DNA of 64,000 nt from DASRHD01 sp035485575 (GCA_035485575.1 DATHNW010000034.1:1-64000), one strand, 5' to 3'; shown: positions 33,801 through 41,861, counted from the stretch's first letter. The notes: generated by a model from the letters alone, not told the origin. Numbers and translations: made by a program.

Positions 33801-34045
33801 ATCGTGGTCGAAAAAACATAGGGATTGAGATGGAGCGCGCGGATGGCGACCTGTCGATGAAGCGCCTCACCCAGGCGACGCTCGAGCTGGCGCTTGATGA
33901 TGGGGGGCGCGACAAAAAAGCCGATGAGGTTGAAGAGGAGAAGCAAAGCCGCCACGACAATGAGCGCGTTGCGCCAGTGATGGCCGCGACGACCGCGGGC
34001 CCCCGTCTGCCGGCGTAGCTCCAGGATGGAAAAGGGTTCAGCCAC
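30860..34045 (-). CDS. Large DUF748/AsmA-like envelope protein
   Basis: 1061 aa. One N-terminal membrane helix (about residues 26-48) is followed by PPIIKRQLERRLGEALHRQV and IRALHLNPYVFSTTIDGLAI, the typical start of DUF748 proteins. A very long beta-rich periplasmic region follows. Residues from about 860 onward (LNLDLTGAADADGDTPVLQK) look OmpA-like or like the DUF748 C-terminus. It is interrupted by a Pro-rich linker before a final segment with GVKDYLIAQGVPTERVFLTD. AsmA-like proteins are bridge-type lipid-transport candidates. That role here is inferred from fold only. Confidence 0.75.
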   Translation of the reverse strand: MAEPFSILELRRQTGARGRRGHHWRNALIVVAALLLLFNLIGFFVAPPIIKRQLERRLGEALHRQVAIRALHLNPYVFSTTIDGLAINDPDGRLLFGCERLYVNFDSWSFLAGKWIFQEISVDAPTARLEVRKDGTLNISDLLAPSAEKPVAPPARPRPLVIGQLAVTQARFAFADHSRAQDFATELGPLSFSLKDFSTAPAPGAPYEFTASTESGEALHWRGTLSADPLRSAGEFTLGQIALKKYAPYYAGAMRGEVLAGTLDVAGHYELDLSVEPRVMKLTGGELHLHGLQLAPQGIAAPVLALPAVDLTGLNASLAPLKISLAKFALTGGQVALQRAADGTFNLVTMFMPPANGGTPVSAQAAAAPAPAGPLDVSLASLEVHGLALAFDDATTPRPAHNTIASLDLSAQNLSLAPSAPPVPFKLALRFAPQGALNLGGTFALSPLHADLAVDLTDFPLAGASPYIEPFVDLRIAQGTASAHGQFTFATGADAKPSIAFHGDAGVDRVITVDAAAGEDFASLVSLGLKQLDFTSAPLGLNIAQVSLSEPSFHFTVHRDGTTNLAAVLRSEPAAEGQNSAEKAAASPAPKITIGHVMLADGTLVLADRSIEPNARIAINQIAGSLAGLSSADYAHADVDLRAMVDNSSPVAIAGQINPFGSDASTDLTVTCAAVDLVPAGTYVGKYAGYALAQGNLSLDLKVRLAQRRLDSQNVATLNQFTLGEKTSSPDATGLPVRLAIALLKDSSGKIVIDLPVQGRLDDPDFRVGRVVLRVIVNLLTKAATAPFAVLGSMFGGGSQQLDQIDFAPGVSTLTATETSKLDVIVRALVARPGLNLDLTGAADADGDTPVLQKQKLTQLIRAKIWRSHSNTDSQLPPLDQLQVAPEEFNQVLTTLYFTTFPPPRNLQNTAPPAPPGPGHDYSRTPAAKSVSKAGSDNSAAPQPSLFGRIIDFFRGGPKKSPAPDEKQPAEAVSTPAPPPAGENPVPPSRVIIQPAEMMERLAAQLPIGDDDLRQLAAARAQGVKDYLIAQGVPTERVFLTDTGPGTAPVPSAPRVTLHLK

Positions 34046-34230
34046 AGCGTGGCATCTTGCGCCGCGCGACAGCGGCCTGCAAGCGGGTGATGCAAGAAAT
34101 CGGCAAAGGCCGCCCCGCCGCCCGCCTGCGCCTGAAATTGGGGGTTATCCCCGCCCCGAAGGCGAATAACTCAACAAAAGCCGCTCACGGGCTTTGACGT
34201 CGGGCCAATTTCCCTCCAACGTCGCCGGCC

Positions 34231-34692
34231 ATGAAATCGGTCAAGGTGCCAGCCTTCGAACTATTTTTGCACGAGATGATCCCGCTCGCAAAGTCGATGG
34301 GGGTCACCGTGGAGGTCAGCGACGAGCAGAATCTGGTGCTGGCCGCGCCCAAGGAGCAGAACAAAAATTCGCTCAACACCGCTTTCGGCGGCAGCCTCGT
34401 GGCCCTGGCCACGCTGGCCGGCTACGGAGTGGTATGGGAATTGATGCGCAGCGAAAATGACGCGCACAAGGCCGAGTGGCGCATCGTGGTCAAGGACAGC
34501 GCGGCGAGCTACCGCCGTCCGGTGCTCGGCGACCTGCGTGCGATTTGCGAGCGGCCGGCCAAGGCCGCGATCGAGGAATTCAAGGCCGCGCTTGCGCGCT
34601 ACGGCAAAGCCAAGCTGCAGGTGCGCGCCCGCGTCGTCGAAGGCGAATCCACCGCGGTGGACTTCAAGGCGGCGTTTGTGGTCACGCGGTAA
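34231..34692 (+). CDS. YiiD C-terminal-type thioesterase domain protein
   Basis: 153 aa. The motif NKNSLNTAFGGSLVALATLA (residues 44-63) matches the helix of the YiiD_C hotdog-fold family. The remaining strands fit a single hotdog domain. Such proteins are putative acyl-CoA thioesterases with no fixed substrate. In E. coli YiiD the domain is fused to an acetyltransferase; here it stands alone. A TTGACG (34194-34199) may be its -35 element. Confidence 0.75.
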   Translation: MKSVKVPAFELFLHEMIPLAKSMGVTVEVSDEQNLVLAAPKEQNKNSLNTAFGGSLVALATLAGYGVVWELMRSENDAHKAEWRIVVKDSAASYRRPVLGDLRAICERPAKAAIEEFKAALARYGKAKLQVRARVVEGESTAVDFKAAFVVTR

Positions 34693-34727
34693 GTGCCGAA
34701 ATAAGCTAAGCCTATAGACCGGCGCCC

Positions 34728-34934
34728 TTGCCTGCTTTGCGTGCCTTCAACAAAGTCTTCAAAGTTCTCGTCGATTGTTTTTTTATTCTGTGCGGCTTGG
34801 CTTTTGTGATCACAGGCCGGACTAATGGTCGCTTTCCGTCAGAAGGAATTAATACCCGGATGGGCGGAACAATCGTAATAATTATGGGATTGGGATTCTT
34901 GTGGGCTGATCTTTCGCGCAAGAATAACAAGTAG
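34728..34934 (+). CDS. Small hypothetical membrane protein
   Basis: 68 aa from a TTG start. Two hydrophobic helices (about residues 10-28 and 44-61) with a short loop and a basic end (LSRKNNK). It is visibly more AT-rich than its neighbours, and codon use differs. No family is recognised. It could be a real small membrane protein or a decayed insert; the lack of an ATG and of a ribosome-binding site lowers confidence. Confidence 0.35.
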   Translation: MPALRAFNKVFKVLVDCFFILCGLAFVITGRTNGRFPSEGINTRMGGTIVIIMGLGFLWADLSRKNNK

Positions 34935-35280
34935 CCACGCCGATTTTGACCCCGCCATTTCCCTCAAGCCGATCTCGTCGCCGGGGAGGGAGCTGAAAAT
35001 ATATACTTTTAATCCACGCCTTCCGCCTCACCGTTCCGCAGAAGGATGAATTAGCTGACGAGATTGAACGGGGAATAAACCCGCCGGGCCGGTACTCCGC
35101 GACCTGCGAGTGATCAGCCAGGGCCGCGTTCGCCGCTACGGCTCACTTGCCGGCATGCATTCTTCTAGGGGATTTTCCCGGGCGGTTGCGAATTGTCATC
35201 ATAATGCAAAAGCATTGCGATTAAGAGCCCAGCTTCGACTGAAGTCCCACCCAAAGTTAGCTAACTCAAAGGAGTCTTCC
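34935..35280. other. 346-nt intergenic region with operator-like palindromes
   Basis: No convincing gene is seen. It holds AT-rich sequence near 35000-35010, an AATGC-AAAA-GCATT inverted repeat near 35202-35215, and the 12-bp palindrome described separately. A CATAAT near 35196-35201 could be a -10 element for the following exported protein, but no clear -35 was found. Confidence 0.4.
35255..35266. promoter_or_regulatory. 12-bp perfect palindrome next to a ribosome-binding site
   Basis: AGTTAGCTAACT, followed one base later by AAAGGAG (35268-35274) and the ATG at 35281. A perfect palindrome this close to the ribosome-binding site could be a DNA operator or part of a translation-control structure. 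Confidence 0.4.
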
Positions 35281-36213
35281 ATGAACACCCCCGCTATGAA
35301 ACTGGTCGTTTGCCGGTCGCTGGTCCTCGCTCTGACCACGGCCTTTGTCTCGTTCCCCGCCCACGCCGCCCCGAGCCTGAGCATAACCAAGCCGCCCGTT
35401 GTGTCCGGCCCCAATCCCAACACCGGCCCGGCGCCGACGGATCCACAGGCCAAACAAGGCCAGTGGTTCCTTTTCCAACCTCCCGGCACGACCGTCGTCG
35501 CGATCGAAAACCGCGCCTATCAATTCCATGACAATGCAACCGGTGCGGGCGGCGGCAACGCGTCGACCAAGGCGATCTATGGCTATGTCTCGCATATCAT
35601 CGCCGCCGCCGGTCCCATCAGCGGCATCGTTGCCTTCGACATCACCGCCACGATCACGAACGATGACTCCAGCGCCACAGGCGCGGGACTGCCCGGTCAT
35701 AATTCCCATGGCGAGAGCCTGGTCGCCGGTTCGACGCCGGCGCCCTATCGGGGACCGCTCGTCTCTCCGGTTCTGGTGGCGGATTTTGCCCTGGCCTCGC
35801 CCACCCTGTTCCCTGCCGGTCCGGTGGCGAACACGCCTTATGCGGTGTCGCCGGGCCCGCGCATCGTGGCCGTGGATAATGACATGAAGGCTTGGTATTG
35901 TTTCAACAATACTGTGCCAACCGGCGGTTATTATGTTCCTGGCTGGGAGTTCCCCACCATCAATCCGGGCGCGTCCGCCACGCAAGTGCTGCATTTCGAG
36001 GTCCTCGACGGCGGCCTTGCAGCAAGCGATGCGCGCAATGCGGCGATCATGCAGTCGTACGTCAGCCACAGCGACATTCTCTCCAGCCGCACGACTTCAC
36101 TCAAAGTCTCCAATTGGGTCGGAGGGTTGCTGCCCGACACCGGCGCGTCGTATTCGTCCGCCGCTGAATCGAGCGACGTCGAGGTCTTTCACGACATCAT
36201 CCCTGTTCCCTGA
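35281..36213 (+). CDS. Exported protein of unknown function
   Basis: 310 aa from the ATG at 35281, which has a strong AAAGGAG 6 nt upstream. A signal peptide is clear (MNTPAMKLVVCRSLVLALTT, cleaved after AHA). The mature part is rich in Gly, Ser, Thr and Pro with many short beta-like segments and almost no Lys or Arg, e.g. GIVAFDITATITNDDSSATG. That composition is typical of secreted or surface beta proteins. No family is recognised. It has its own terminator and palindromic upstream site, so it is probably a single-gene unit. Confidence 0.7.
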   Translation: MNTPAMKLVVCRSLVLALTTAFVSFPAHAAPSLSITKPPVVSGPNPNTGPAPTDPQAKQGQWFLFQPPGTTVVAIENRAYQFHDNATGAGGGNASTKAIYGYVSHIIAAAGPISGIVAFDITATITNDDSSATGAGLPGHNSHGESLVAGSTPAPYRGPLVSPVLVADFALASPTLFPAGPVANTPYAVSPGPRIVAVDNDMKAWYCFNNTVPTGGYYVPGWEFPTINPGASATQVLHFEVLDGGLAASDARNAAIMQSYVSHSDILSSRTTSLKVSNWVGGLLPDTGASYSSAAESSDVEVFHDIIPVP

Positions 36214-36244
36214 CCGGCCAGTTCCCCTGGCCGCCCGGTTTGAC

Positions 36245-36284
36245 GCACGAGCCTGCCACCACGCGGCGGGCTCGTGCTGTTTTT
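36245..36284 (+). terminator. Rho-independent terminator of the exported-protein gene
   Basis: Stem GCACGAGCCTGCC/GGCGGGCTCGTGC (13 bp with one G-T pair) and a 7-nt loop, followed by TGTTTTT. A smaller hairpin CGGCCAG/CTGGCCG precedes it after the stop codon. Confidence 0.88.
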
Positions 36285-36293
36285 GGAATTTGC

Positions 36294-37070
36294 TCACCGC
36301 CCCCGCAGGGCCTGCGCGGCGGCGTAGTATTCCTTCTCCCACTTGGCCTGGTTGTCCGACGCCTCGCGGATGAAGGGCGTGAAGACCGCCATACGCAGGA
36401 TAAACCAGTTGAGGAGATTGAAGGGAAAATAAACCCGCCGTACGAAATCAACGAAGAGCACGACGCGCCAGTGGTCGGTCTCGTTCCAGACTTCGTGATT
36501 GTAGCTGTCATCAAAGATGAGCGCCTTGCCCTCGTGCCAGTGCGCAATCTGGTCGTTCACACGGATGCGCACTTTTTCGTTGGGCTCGGGCACGATAAGG
36601 CCGAGGTGCAGGCGCAGCACGCCGTTGTAGGGGCCGCGATGCGCGGGAATGTGCTTGTTGGGCGCGAGAATCGAGAAGAAGCCGGTCTTGAAGCCGGGGA
36701 TTTTCTTGAGCGCGGCGACGGTGTCCGGGCATTGCTGGCAGTTGGCGTCCGCCCACACGCCGTAGCCGCAAAACACGAAGGTCTTCCAGTTGTTGTCGGT
36801 CTGGATCGTCTTCACGTCGGTGGAGATGTCCTGGAAGTTCGGCAGCTCGTCGCGGCGCAGCATCACGCGGTCGAGCTCGGCGCGGATTTTCGGGAATTCG
36901 GCCTCGATCGCCGCGACCCAGGGAAACTTCGCGTTGTCGAACACCGGCTGGTCGCCAACGATGGAAAACTTGTAGAAGCACCATTCGGCGGCATCGAGGA
37001 ACTTCGCCGCCAGTTTCCCGACAAAACCCGTGGGCGGGTTCAGCGGCTTGCCTTCAATTTTTTTGACCAT
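36294..37070 (-). CDS. Aspartyl/asparaginyl beta-hydroxylase family protein
   Basis: 258 aa. The family core is readable: HIPAHRGPYNGVLRLHLGLI and ALIFDDSYNHEVWNETDHWR, which supply the iron and 2-oxoglutarate binding His and Arg residues, then VVLFVDFVRRV. Members include lipid A hydroxylase LpxO and peptide hydroxylases. The hydrophobic C-terminal stretch (FNLLNWFILRMAVFTPF) suggests membrane contact, as in LpxO. The substrate cannot be told from sequence. It lies between convergent and co-directional genes without obvious partners. Confidence 0.82.
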   Translation of the reverse strand: MVKKIEGKPLNPPTGFVGKLAAKFLDAAEWCFYKFSIVGDQPVFDNAKFPWVAAIEAEFPKIRAELDRVMLRRDELPNFQDISTDVKTIQTDNNWKTFVFCGYGVWADANCQQCPDTVAALKKIPGFKTGFFSILAPNKHIPAHRGPYNGVLRLHLGLIVPEPNEKVRIRVNDQIAHWHEGKALIFDDSYNHEVWNETDHWRVVLFVDFVRRVYFPFNLLNWFILRMAVFTPFIREASDNQAKWEKEYYAAAQALRGR

Positions 37071-37159
37071 GGGTAAAAAGGAACAGGGTTTCAGGCGCTT
37101 GGACGCGCTCGGACAAAATTTGTTTCATCACGGAGCGCGGAGACGCCGCCGCGGCGTGC

Positions 37160-37531
37160 TCAGATGTGCTTCGAGTCGGCCGCGTCTTTCTGAACGTAGC
37201 CGCTTTCCTGCCGCTGGTGGTTGACCTGGTTTTTCTTCACGTAGGCCTGGTAAACATCGTCCGGGCTCATGCCGAGCGTCTGCGCCAGCGAGACCAGGAA
37301 ATGGAAAAGATCGACCACCTCGACACGGGCGTTCTGTTCGTCGAACTTCTGGTACTTGGCCCACCATTTCCATGGCACGCTGTCCACCAGTTCGGCCAGC
37401 TCCTGCTGCATGGCGCGGGTGTAGTTGAGAATCCACTTCGCCTTTTCGTCGTCGGTCGGCGGCGGGAGGGCCACCCCAATGCGCCGGTTGAGCGCGTCCT
37501 GCATGCGGAAAATTTCCTCGAGCTTGTCCAT
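37160..37531 (-). CDS. Dimeric dUTPase-like NTP pyrophosphatase
   Basis: 123 aa, all helical. It has the metal-binding pattern of the all-alpha NTP pyrophosphatase superfamily: MQQELAELVDSVPWKWWAKY and ARVEVVDLFHFLVSLAQTLG. The SxPWKWW motif is that of dimeric dUTPases, which hydrolyse dUTP to dUMP and keep uracil out of DNA. It ends in a polar tail. Its ATG is at 37531, 239 nt from the divergent Arg/Gly-rich gene. Confidence 0.82.
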   Translation of the reverse strand: MDKLEEIFRMQDALNRRIGVALPPPTDDEKAKWILNYTRAMQQELAELVDSVPWKWWAKYQKFDEQNARVEVVDLFHFLVSLAQTLGMSPDDVYQAYVKKNQVNHQRQESGYVQKDAADSKHI

Positions 37532-37770
37532 GCCTCGTGGCTACGGCGCACAACGCATGCTGGCAAGCCCGGCGTGTCGATTCGGTGTCGGACCGCCCCG
37601 AACCGCCTCCCGGATGGCCTGTTTTTTACAGTTGCCGCGGGAGGCGAAATGGGCGATAGTATCGGGTTATTGCAAGCGTCGAGCGCGATTTCCGCGTTCC
37701 GTGTGCATTCACAAACATCCGGCTGCTCCCGCTTTGCGGTGAGCGCCGTCTCATAAAACAAACACACAAC

Positions 37771-38832
37771 ATGTCAGAACCTGAAACGTCCGGCGCGCCA
37801 TTGGCCAGCGCCGAGACCATCCAACCGCCTGCTGCCTTCGGCACCTCGCGCGGCTCCGGCCTTGCCCGCGGCAAACGACCCGCCGCCGCTCCTGCCGCCA
37901 GCGCGACCGCCAGCACCGGCGAGTACAGCCCCACAGCCATCGCAGTCGTCACCCCCAAGAGCGACTACCAAAACCCGTTCGCCGAGCCCGCTCCTGCGGC
38001 CCCGGTGAACGCCATCAGCCCCGCTGCCGTCGCTCCCGCGCCGGCGAGCGTCGAAATCAAGGAAACTCCCGCCGCCCCGGCGCCTGTGCCGGCCGAACCT
38101 GCGGTCAAGCCACAGCTCAACATCCTTCCGCCCGCGGAAGCCAAGCGCCCGGCCGTCAGCTGGGAAAGCGGCCAGTCCGGCGCCGAGATTCCGGCCAAAC
38201 CCGAGCCGCGCCAGCGCCGCGAGGACCGCCCGGTCTTCCGCGCCGAGCGCCCCGAGTCAAAGCCGTTCGAGTCGCACGATCCGCGCGACTTGCGCCGCGA
38301 GCAAAAACCCTTCGAGGCCCGCGAGCCCCGTGATTCCCGCCGCGAACCGCGGTCATTTGAACCACGTGAACCGCGTGAACAAAAGCCGTTCGAACCGCGT
38401 GAGCCCCGCGAACAGCGCGAACCGCGCCGCGAAGCGCCGTTTGAGCAGCGCGAAGCCCGGCCCAAGCCGGTCATCCCGACCTCCGCGAAAAAATCGGGCG
38501 GCTTCTTCGGCTGGCTGAAAAGTCTCTTCGGCGGCCCGACGCCCGCCAAGGCGAACCCCAACGGCACCCCCTCACCCGACGGCGGGCACGGTCGCGACGA
38601 CCAAAACCGCCAGCACCGGCGCCGCCACCGCGGCGGCCGGGGTCGTGGAGGTTTCCGCGACGGTGGCGCTCCGCGCGGCGAGGGCCAGCATCCCCGCCAC
38701 GAGGGCGGCCACGAGCAAAACGGCGAACAGCGCCAGGATGGCGGCTTCCGTCGCCGCCGTCGTGGCGGTCGCGGACGCAACTTCCGTCCCGGCGACCAGC
38801 AGCGTGGCCACGGTGGCCCGCCGGCCAGTTAA
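37771..38832 (+). CDS. Disordered Arg/Gly-rich repeat protein of unknown function
   Basis: 353 aa, probably unfolded for most of its length. Residues 1-150 are Ala/Pro-rich with an acidic lean. Residues about 150-235 are repeats of the type PFEPREPREQK and PFEAREPRDSRRE. A short hydrophobic patch follows (KSGGFFGWLKSLFGG, about 240-255). Residues 262-353 are rich in Arg, Gly, His and Gln (RHRGGRGRGGFRDGG, FRRRRRGGRGRNFR), like RGG RNA-binding tails. The mix suggests an RNA- or nucleoid-binding or phase-separating protein. It ends in its own terminator before murA. Confidence 0.8.
   Translation: MSEPETSGAPLASAETIQPPAAFGTSRGSGLARGKRPAAAPAASATASTGEYSPTAIAVVTPKSDYQNPFAEPAPAAPVNAISPAAVAPAPASVEIKETPAAPAPVPAEPAVKPQLNILPPAEAKRPAVSWESGQSGAEIPAKPEPRQRREDRPVFRAERPESKPFESHDPRDLRREQKPFEAREPRDSRREPRSFEPREPREQKPFEPREPREQREPRREAPFEQREARPKPVIPTSAKKSGGFFGWLKSLFGGPTPAKANPNGTPSPDGGHGRDDQNRQHRRRHRGGRGRGGFRDGGAPRGEGQHPRHEGGHEQNGEQRQDGGFRRRRRGGRGRNFRPGDQQRGHGGPPAS
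38245..38470 (+). repeat. In-gene degenerate repeats encoding PFE-x-RE-P-R units
   Basis: Tandem imperfect units of about 24-36 nt built on gagccgcgcgaaccgcg-like words give the PFEPREPRE protein repeats. The unit number is likely to vary between strains. Confidence 0.7.
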
Positions 38833-38865
38833 TTCTTGCGCCACGCCCCGCGCTGCGCGCATCTC

Positions 38866-38896
38866 AAAGGCGTCCGTTTCCGCGGACGCCTTTTTT
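38866..38896 (+). terminator. Rho-independent terminator before murA
   Basis: Perfect 11-bp stem AAAGGCGTCCG/CGGACGCCTTT with a 6-nt loop, ending in a run of six T. It lies 33 nt after the Arg/Gly-rich gene. Confidence 0.93.
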
Positions 38897-38984
38897 GCGC
38901 ACAGTGCAAATCCACCGGAGCCTTGGCGAAGGCGGATTATGCTGCTAACCACTTCCCTCAATCCACGCCCCCGCTTCGCGCCAC

Positions 38985-40274
38985 ATGTCCGACCTCATCG
39001 TCCACGGCGGCAAGCCGCTCTCCGGCACCATCGTTCCCTCCGGCAACAAAAACTCCGTGCTGCCCGTCTTCTGCGCGACGCTGCTCACCGACGAGCCGGT
39101 CACGCTGAAGAACGTCCCCGACATCACCGACCTCGACAAGCTCGTCGCCTTCGCGCGCCAGCAGGGCTCGCGCATCGAGTGGGACCGCGCCGCGGGCGAG
39201 ATGCGCCTGGACCACTCCGGCTTCAAGAACGCGCTCGCCAACGACGAGCTGCCGCAGGACATGCGCTCGACCGTCCTGCTCTACCCCGCCCTGCTCCGCA
39301 GGCTGAAAAAAATCTCCATTTCGTCCAACGCCAAGGGCTGCTCGCTCGGCGTGCGCGAGATCGACCCGCACCTTGAGATCCTCCGCGCCCTCGGCGCCGA
39401 CATCAACGACGCCGACCCGCTCATCATCAGCCTGCCCGACGGCTTCATCGGCGCGCGCCACTGGCTCGACTACATGTCGGTCACCGTCACGGAAAATTTC
39501 GCCATGGCCGCCGCGCTCGCCCAGGGGAAATCCACCCTCATCAACGCCGCCAGCGAGCCGCACGTCCAGGACCTCTGCGCCGCGCTTGTCGCGATGGGTG
39601 CGAAAATCGACGGCCTCGGCACCAGCCGCCTCGAGATCACGGGCGTCAACAAGCTCCACGGCGCCACCATCACCATCAGCACGGACTACCATGAGATCGT
39701 CACCTTCCTCGCGCTCGGCGCGATCACCGGCGGCGAGGTGCGCGTGGAAAAATCCCTGCCCCAGCATTTCGACCTCATCACCCACGCGTTCCGGAAACTC
39801 GGCGTCGTGATCGGGCACGAGGACACCACCGCGCACGTACGCCGCAACCAGAAGCTCGTCATCGCGCAGCCGCACACGACGAATCTCCTGCCCAAGATCG
39901 AGGCCGCGCCCTGGCCGTATTTCTCCGTCGACCTCCTGCCGCTCATGATCGCGCTCAGCGTCCGCGCCGAGGGCACGATTCATTTCTGGAACAAGGTCTA
40001 CGAAAACGGCTTTTCCTGGATGCCCGAGCTCGCGAAGTTCGGCGCGCACGTCGTCGTGCTCGATCCGCACCGCATCGTCGTGTTCGGCAACAAGCCGCTT
40101 CGTCCCGCGGTCGTCGACTCGCCCTACGTCATCCGCGCCGCCGTCGCGCTCACCATGGTCGCCGCCGCCATCCCTGGCCGCAGCGTCGTGCGCAACGCCG
40201 AGATCATCAAGCGCGCCCACCCGCGCTTCGTCGAAAATCTCCGCTCCCTCGGCGCTGAACTCGAGTGGCAATGA
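38985..40274 (+). CDS. murA: UDP-N-acetylglucosamine 1-carboxyvinyltransferase
   Basis: 429 aa, normal MurA length. It starts MSDLIVHGGKPLSGTIVPSG with the substrate-binding SGNKNSVLPV. The flexible loop carries the catalytic Cys119 in AKGCSLGVREIDPH. MurA adds enolpyruvate from PEP to UDP-GlcNAc, the first committed step of peptidoglycan synthesis. The retained Cys predicts fosfomycin binding. The sequence is rather diverged in its C-terminal half. Its stop is 1 nt before the ruvB ATG. Confidence 0.92.
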   Translation: MSDLIVHGGKPLSGTIVPSGNKNSVLPVFCATLLTDEPVTLKNVPDITDLDKLVAFARQQGSRIEWDRAAGEMRLDHSGFKNALANDELPQDMRSTVLLYPALLRRLKKISISSNAKGCSLGVREIDPHLEILRALGADINDADPLIISLPDGFIGARHWLDYMSVTVTENFAMAAALAQGKSTLINAASEPHVQDLCAALVAMGAKIDGLGTSRLEITGVNKLHGATITISTDYHEIVTFLALGAITGGEVRVEKSLPQHFDLITHAFRKLGVVIGHEDTTAHVRRNQKLVIAQPHTTNLLPKIEAAPWPYFSVDLLPLMIALSVRAEGTIHFWNKVYENGFSWMPELAKFGAHVVVLDPHRIVVFGNKPLRPAVVDSPYVIRAAVALTMVAAAIPGRSVVRNAEIIKRAHPRFVENLRSLGAELEWQ

Positions 40275-40275
40275 C

Positions 40276-41319
40276 ATGAACGCCGCCGAAAAACCTGCCA
40301 AGGGCGTCAGCCACCTCACCACCGCCCTCGCCACGCCCGTCTCGCCGGCCGAGGCCGCGCTGCGGCCGTTGTCGTTCGGCGACTTCGCCGGCCAGGCGAA
40401 AACCATCGACCGCCTCAAGATCATGGTCGGCGCGGCCAAACGGCGCGGCGACGCGCTGAATCACATTCTGTTCTCCGGCCCGCCCGGCCTCGGCAAGACC
40501 ACCCTCGCCTTCATCCTCGGCCACGAACTCGGCCGGAACGTCCGCGTCACCTCCGGCCCCGTGATCGAAAAAGCAGGCGACCTCGCCGGCCTGCTGACTA
40601 GCCTCGAGGAAGGCGACCTGCTCTTCATCGACGAGATCCACCGCATCCCGAAGACGGTCGAGGAATACCTTTACTCCGCGATGGAGGACTTCCGCCTCGA
40701 CATCATGATCGACCAGGGGCCCAACGCCCGCAGCGTGCGCCTCTCCATCCCGAAATTCACACTCGTCGGCGCCACCACCCGCGCCGGCCTGCTCACCGCG
40801 CCGCTCCGCTCGCGCTTCACGCTGCAGACGCGCCTCGATTATTACGATGCCCCCACGCTCGTCGGCATCGTGCGCCGCACCTGCGGCCTGCTCAAGATCG
40901 AGCTCGACGATACCGGCGCCCGGGAAATCGCCGCGCGCGCGCGCGGCACTCCGCGCATCGCCAACAATCTCGTCAACTTCGTCCGCGACTACGCGCAGGA
41001 AAAGGCCCAGGGCAGGATCACCCAGCCCGTCGCGGCCGCCGCGCTCGAGATGCTCGAGATCGACGCCCGCGGACTCGATGAGATGGACAAGCGCCTCCTC
41101 CGCGTCCTGGCCGAAAACTACGGCGGCGGCCCCGCCGGCGTAAACACCCTCGCCGTCGCCGTCGGCGAGGAGGCCGACACGCTCGAGGAAGTGCACGAAC
41201 CGTTTTTGATCCTCGAAGGTTATGTCCAGCGCACGCCACAAGGCCGCATGCTCACGCCCAAGGGCTACGCCGCGCTCGGCCTGAAGGCCAGGGACGGCGC
41301 GCAGGGTTCGCTGCTGTGA
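40276..41319 (+). CDS. ruvB: Holliday junction branch migration ATPase RuvB
   Basis: 347 aa. It begins with the RuvB-typical lead-in LRPLSFGDFAGQAKTIDRLK. The Walker A SGPPGLGKTTLA, Walker B LLFIDEIHR and sensor GATTRAGLLTAPLRSRF follow, then the C-terminal winged-helix domain (LEEVHEPFLILEGYVQRTPQ). It drives branch migration with RuvA. It is nearly fused to murA. RuvA and RuvC are not in the window. Confidence 0.97.
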   Translation: MNAAEKPAKGVSHLTTALATPVSPAEAALRPLSFGDFAGQAKTIDRLKIMVGAAKRRGDALNHILFSGPPGLGKTTLAFILGHELGRNVRVTSGPVIEKAGDLAGLLTSLEEGDLLFIDEIHRIPKTVEEYLYSAMEDFRLDIMIDQGPNARSVRLSIPKFTLVGATTRAGLLTAPLRSRFTLQTRLDYYDAPTLVGIVRRTCGLLKIELDDTGAREIAARARGTPRIANNLVNFVRDYAQEKAQGRITQPVAAAALEMLEIDARGLDEMDKRLLRVLAENYGGGPAGVNTLAVAVGEEADTLEEVHEPFLILEGYVQRTPQGRMLTPKGYAALGLKARDGAQGSLL

Positions 41320-41405
41320 GACGCCGGCTTCTGATTGCAAAGGCCGACTAAGTTGAGGCGAATAAATGAGAGCAAATCGCATTTAGGGAGCCAATTGCTA
41401 AGTGC

Positions 41406-41861
41406 ATGAGCACCCAAATGGCTTTCCATTCTCGACGCGGGCAAGAAATGCTTCTCGTCCTCTACGCACTTGCCGAACTCGGAGGCATTCGTCGAAGGCA
41501 AGAAGTTGTTGATCACATCTCGGGCCAGCGTTGGTACGAGCTAATCGGAGAAGATCTAACGCCGACTCGGACGAGTCGAGAAGCGTGTTATCGCATCGAC
41601 TTAGCTTGGGCTCGCAAAGACGGCGTGCTTCGAGAAAGCATAAATAATTTCGAGCGTGATTCTTGGGAACTTAATCGCCATGGGCGGGAGGTTATGGATG
41701 AAGTTACCGGCAATTTCCGCTCTGGCCATTGGGATATCAGTCGGTGCGAATTTTTCACAGCAAAGTTCAAACGACTAATTGTTCCAGCTTACGAAGCAAA
41801 GCCGACTGATCGAAAAAGAATTTCTTCAGCGGAAGACCTCGCGCGAGAGTACTTATTATAA
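41406..41861 (+). CDS. Winged-helix domain protein (Mrr N-terminal-like)
   Basis: 151 aa. Residues about 8-105 look like a winged helix: EMLLVLYALAELGGIRRRQE, then ACYRIDLAWARKDGVLRESI and WELNRHGREVMDEV. This resembles the N-terminal domain of Mrr-type restriction proteins, but no nuclease domain follows. Codon use is visibly less GC-rich than in the ruvB and glycosyltransferase genes on each side, so it may have been acquired. It could be a stand-alone regulator or the remains of a longer gene. Confidence 0.55.
   Translation: MSTQMAFHSRRGQEMLLVLYALAELGGIRRRQEVVDHISGQRWYELIGEDLTPTRTSREACYRIDLAWARKDGVLRESINNFERDSWELNRHGREVMDEVTGNFRSGHWDISRCEFFTAKFKRLIVPAYEAKPTDRKRISSAEDLAREYLL

Noticed and set aside
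38245..38470. CRISPR-like array because of repeated words
   Set aside because: The repeats are in-frame coding repeats without regular spacers.
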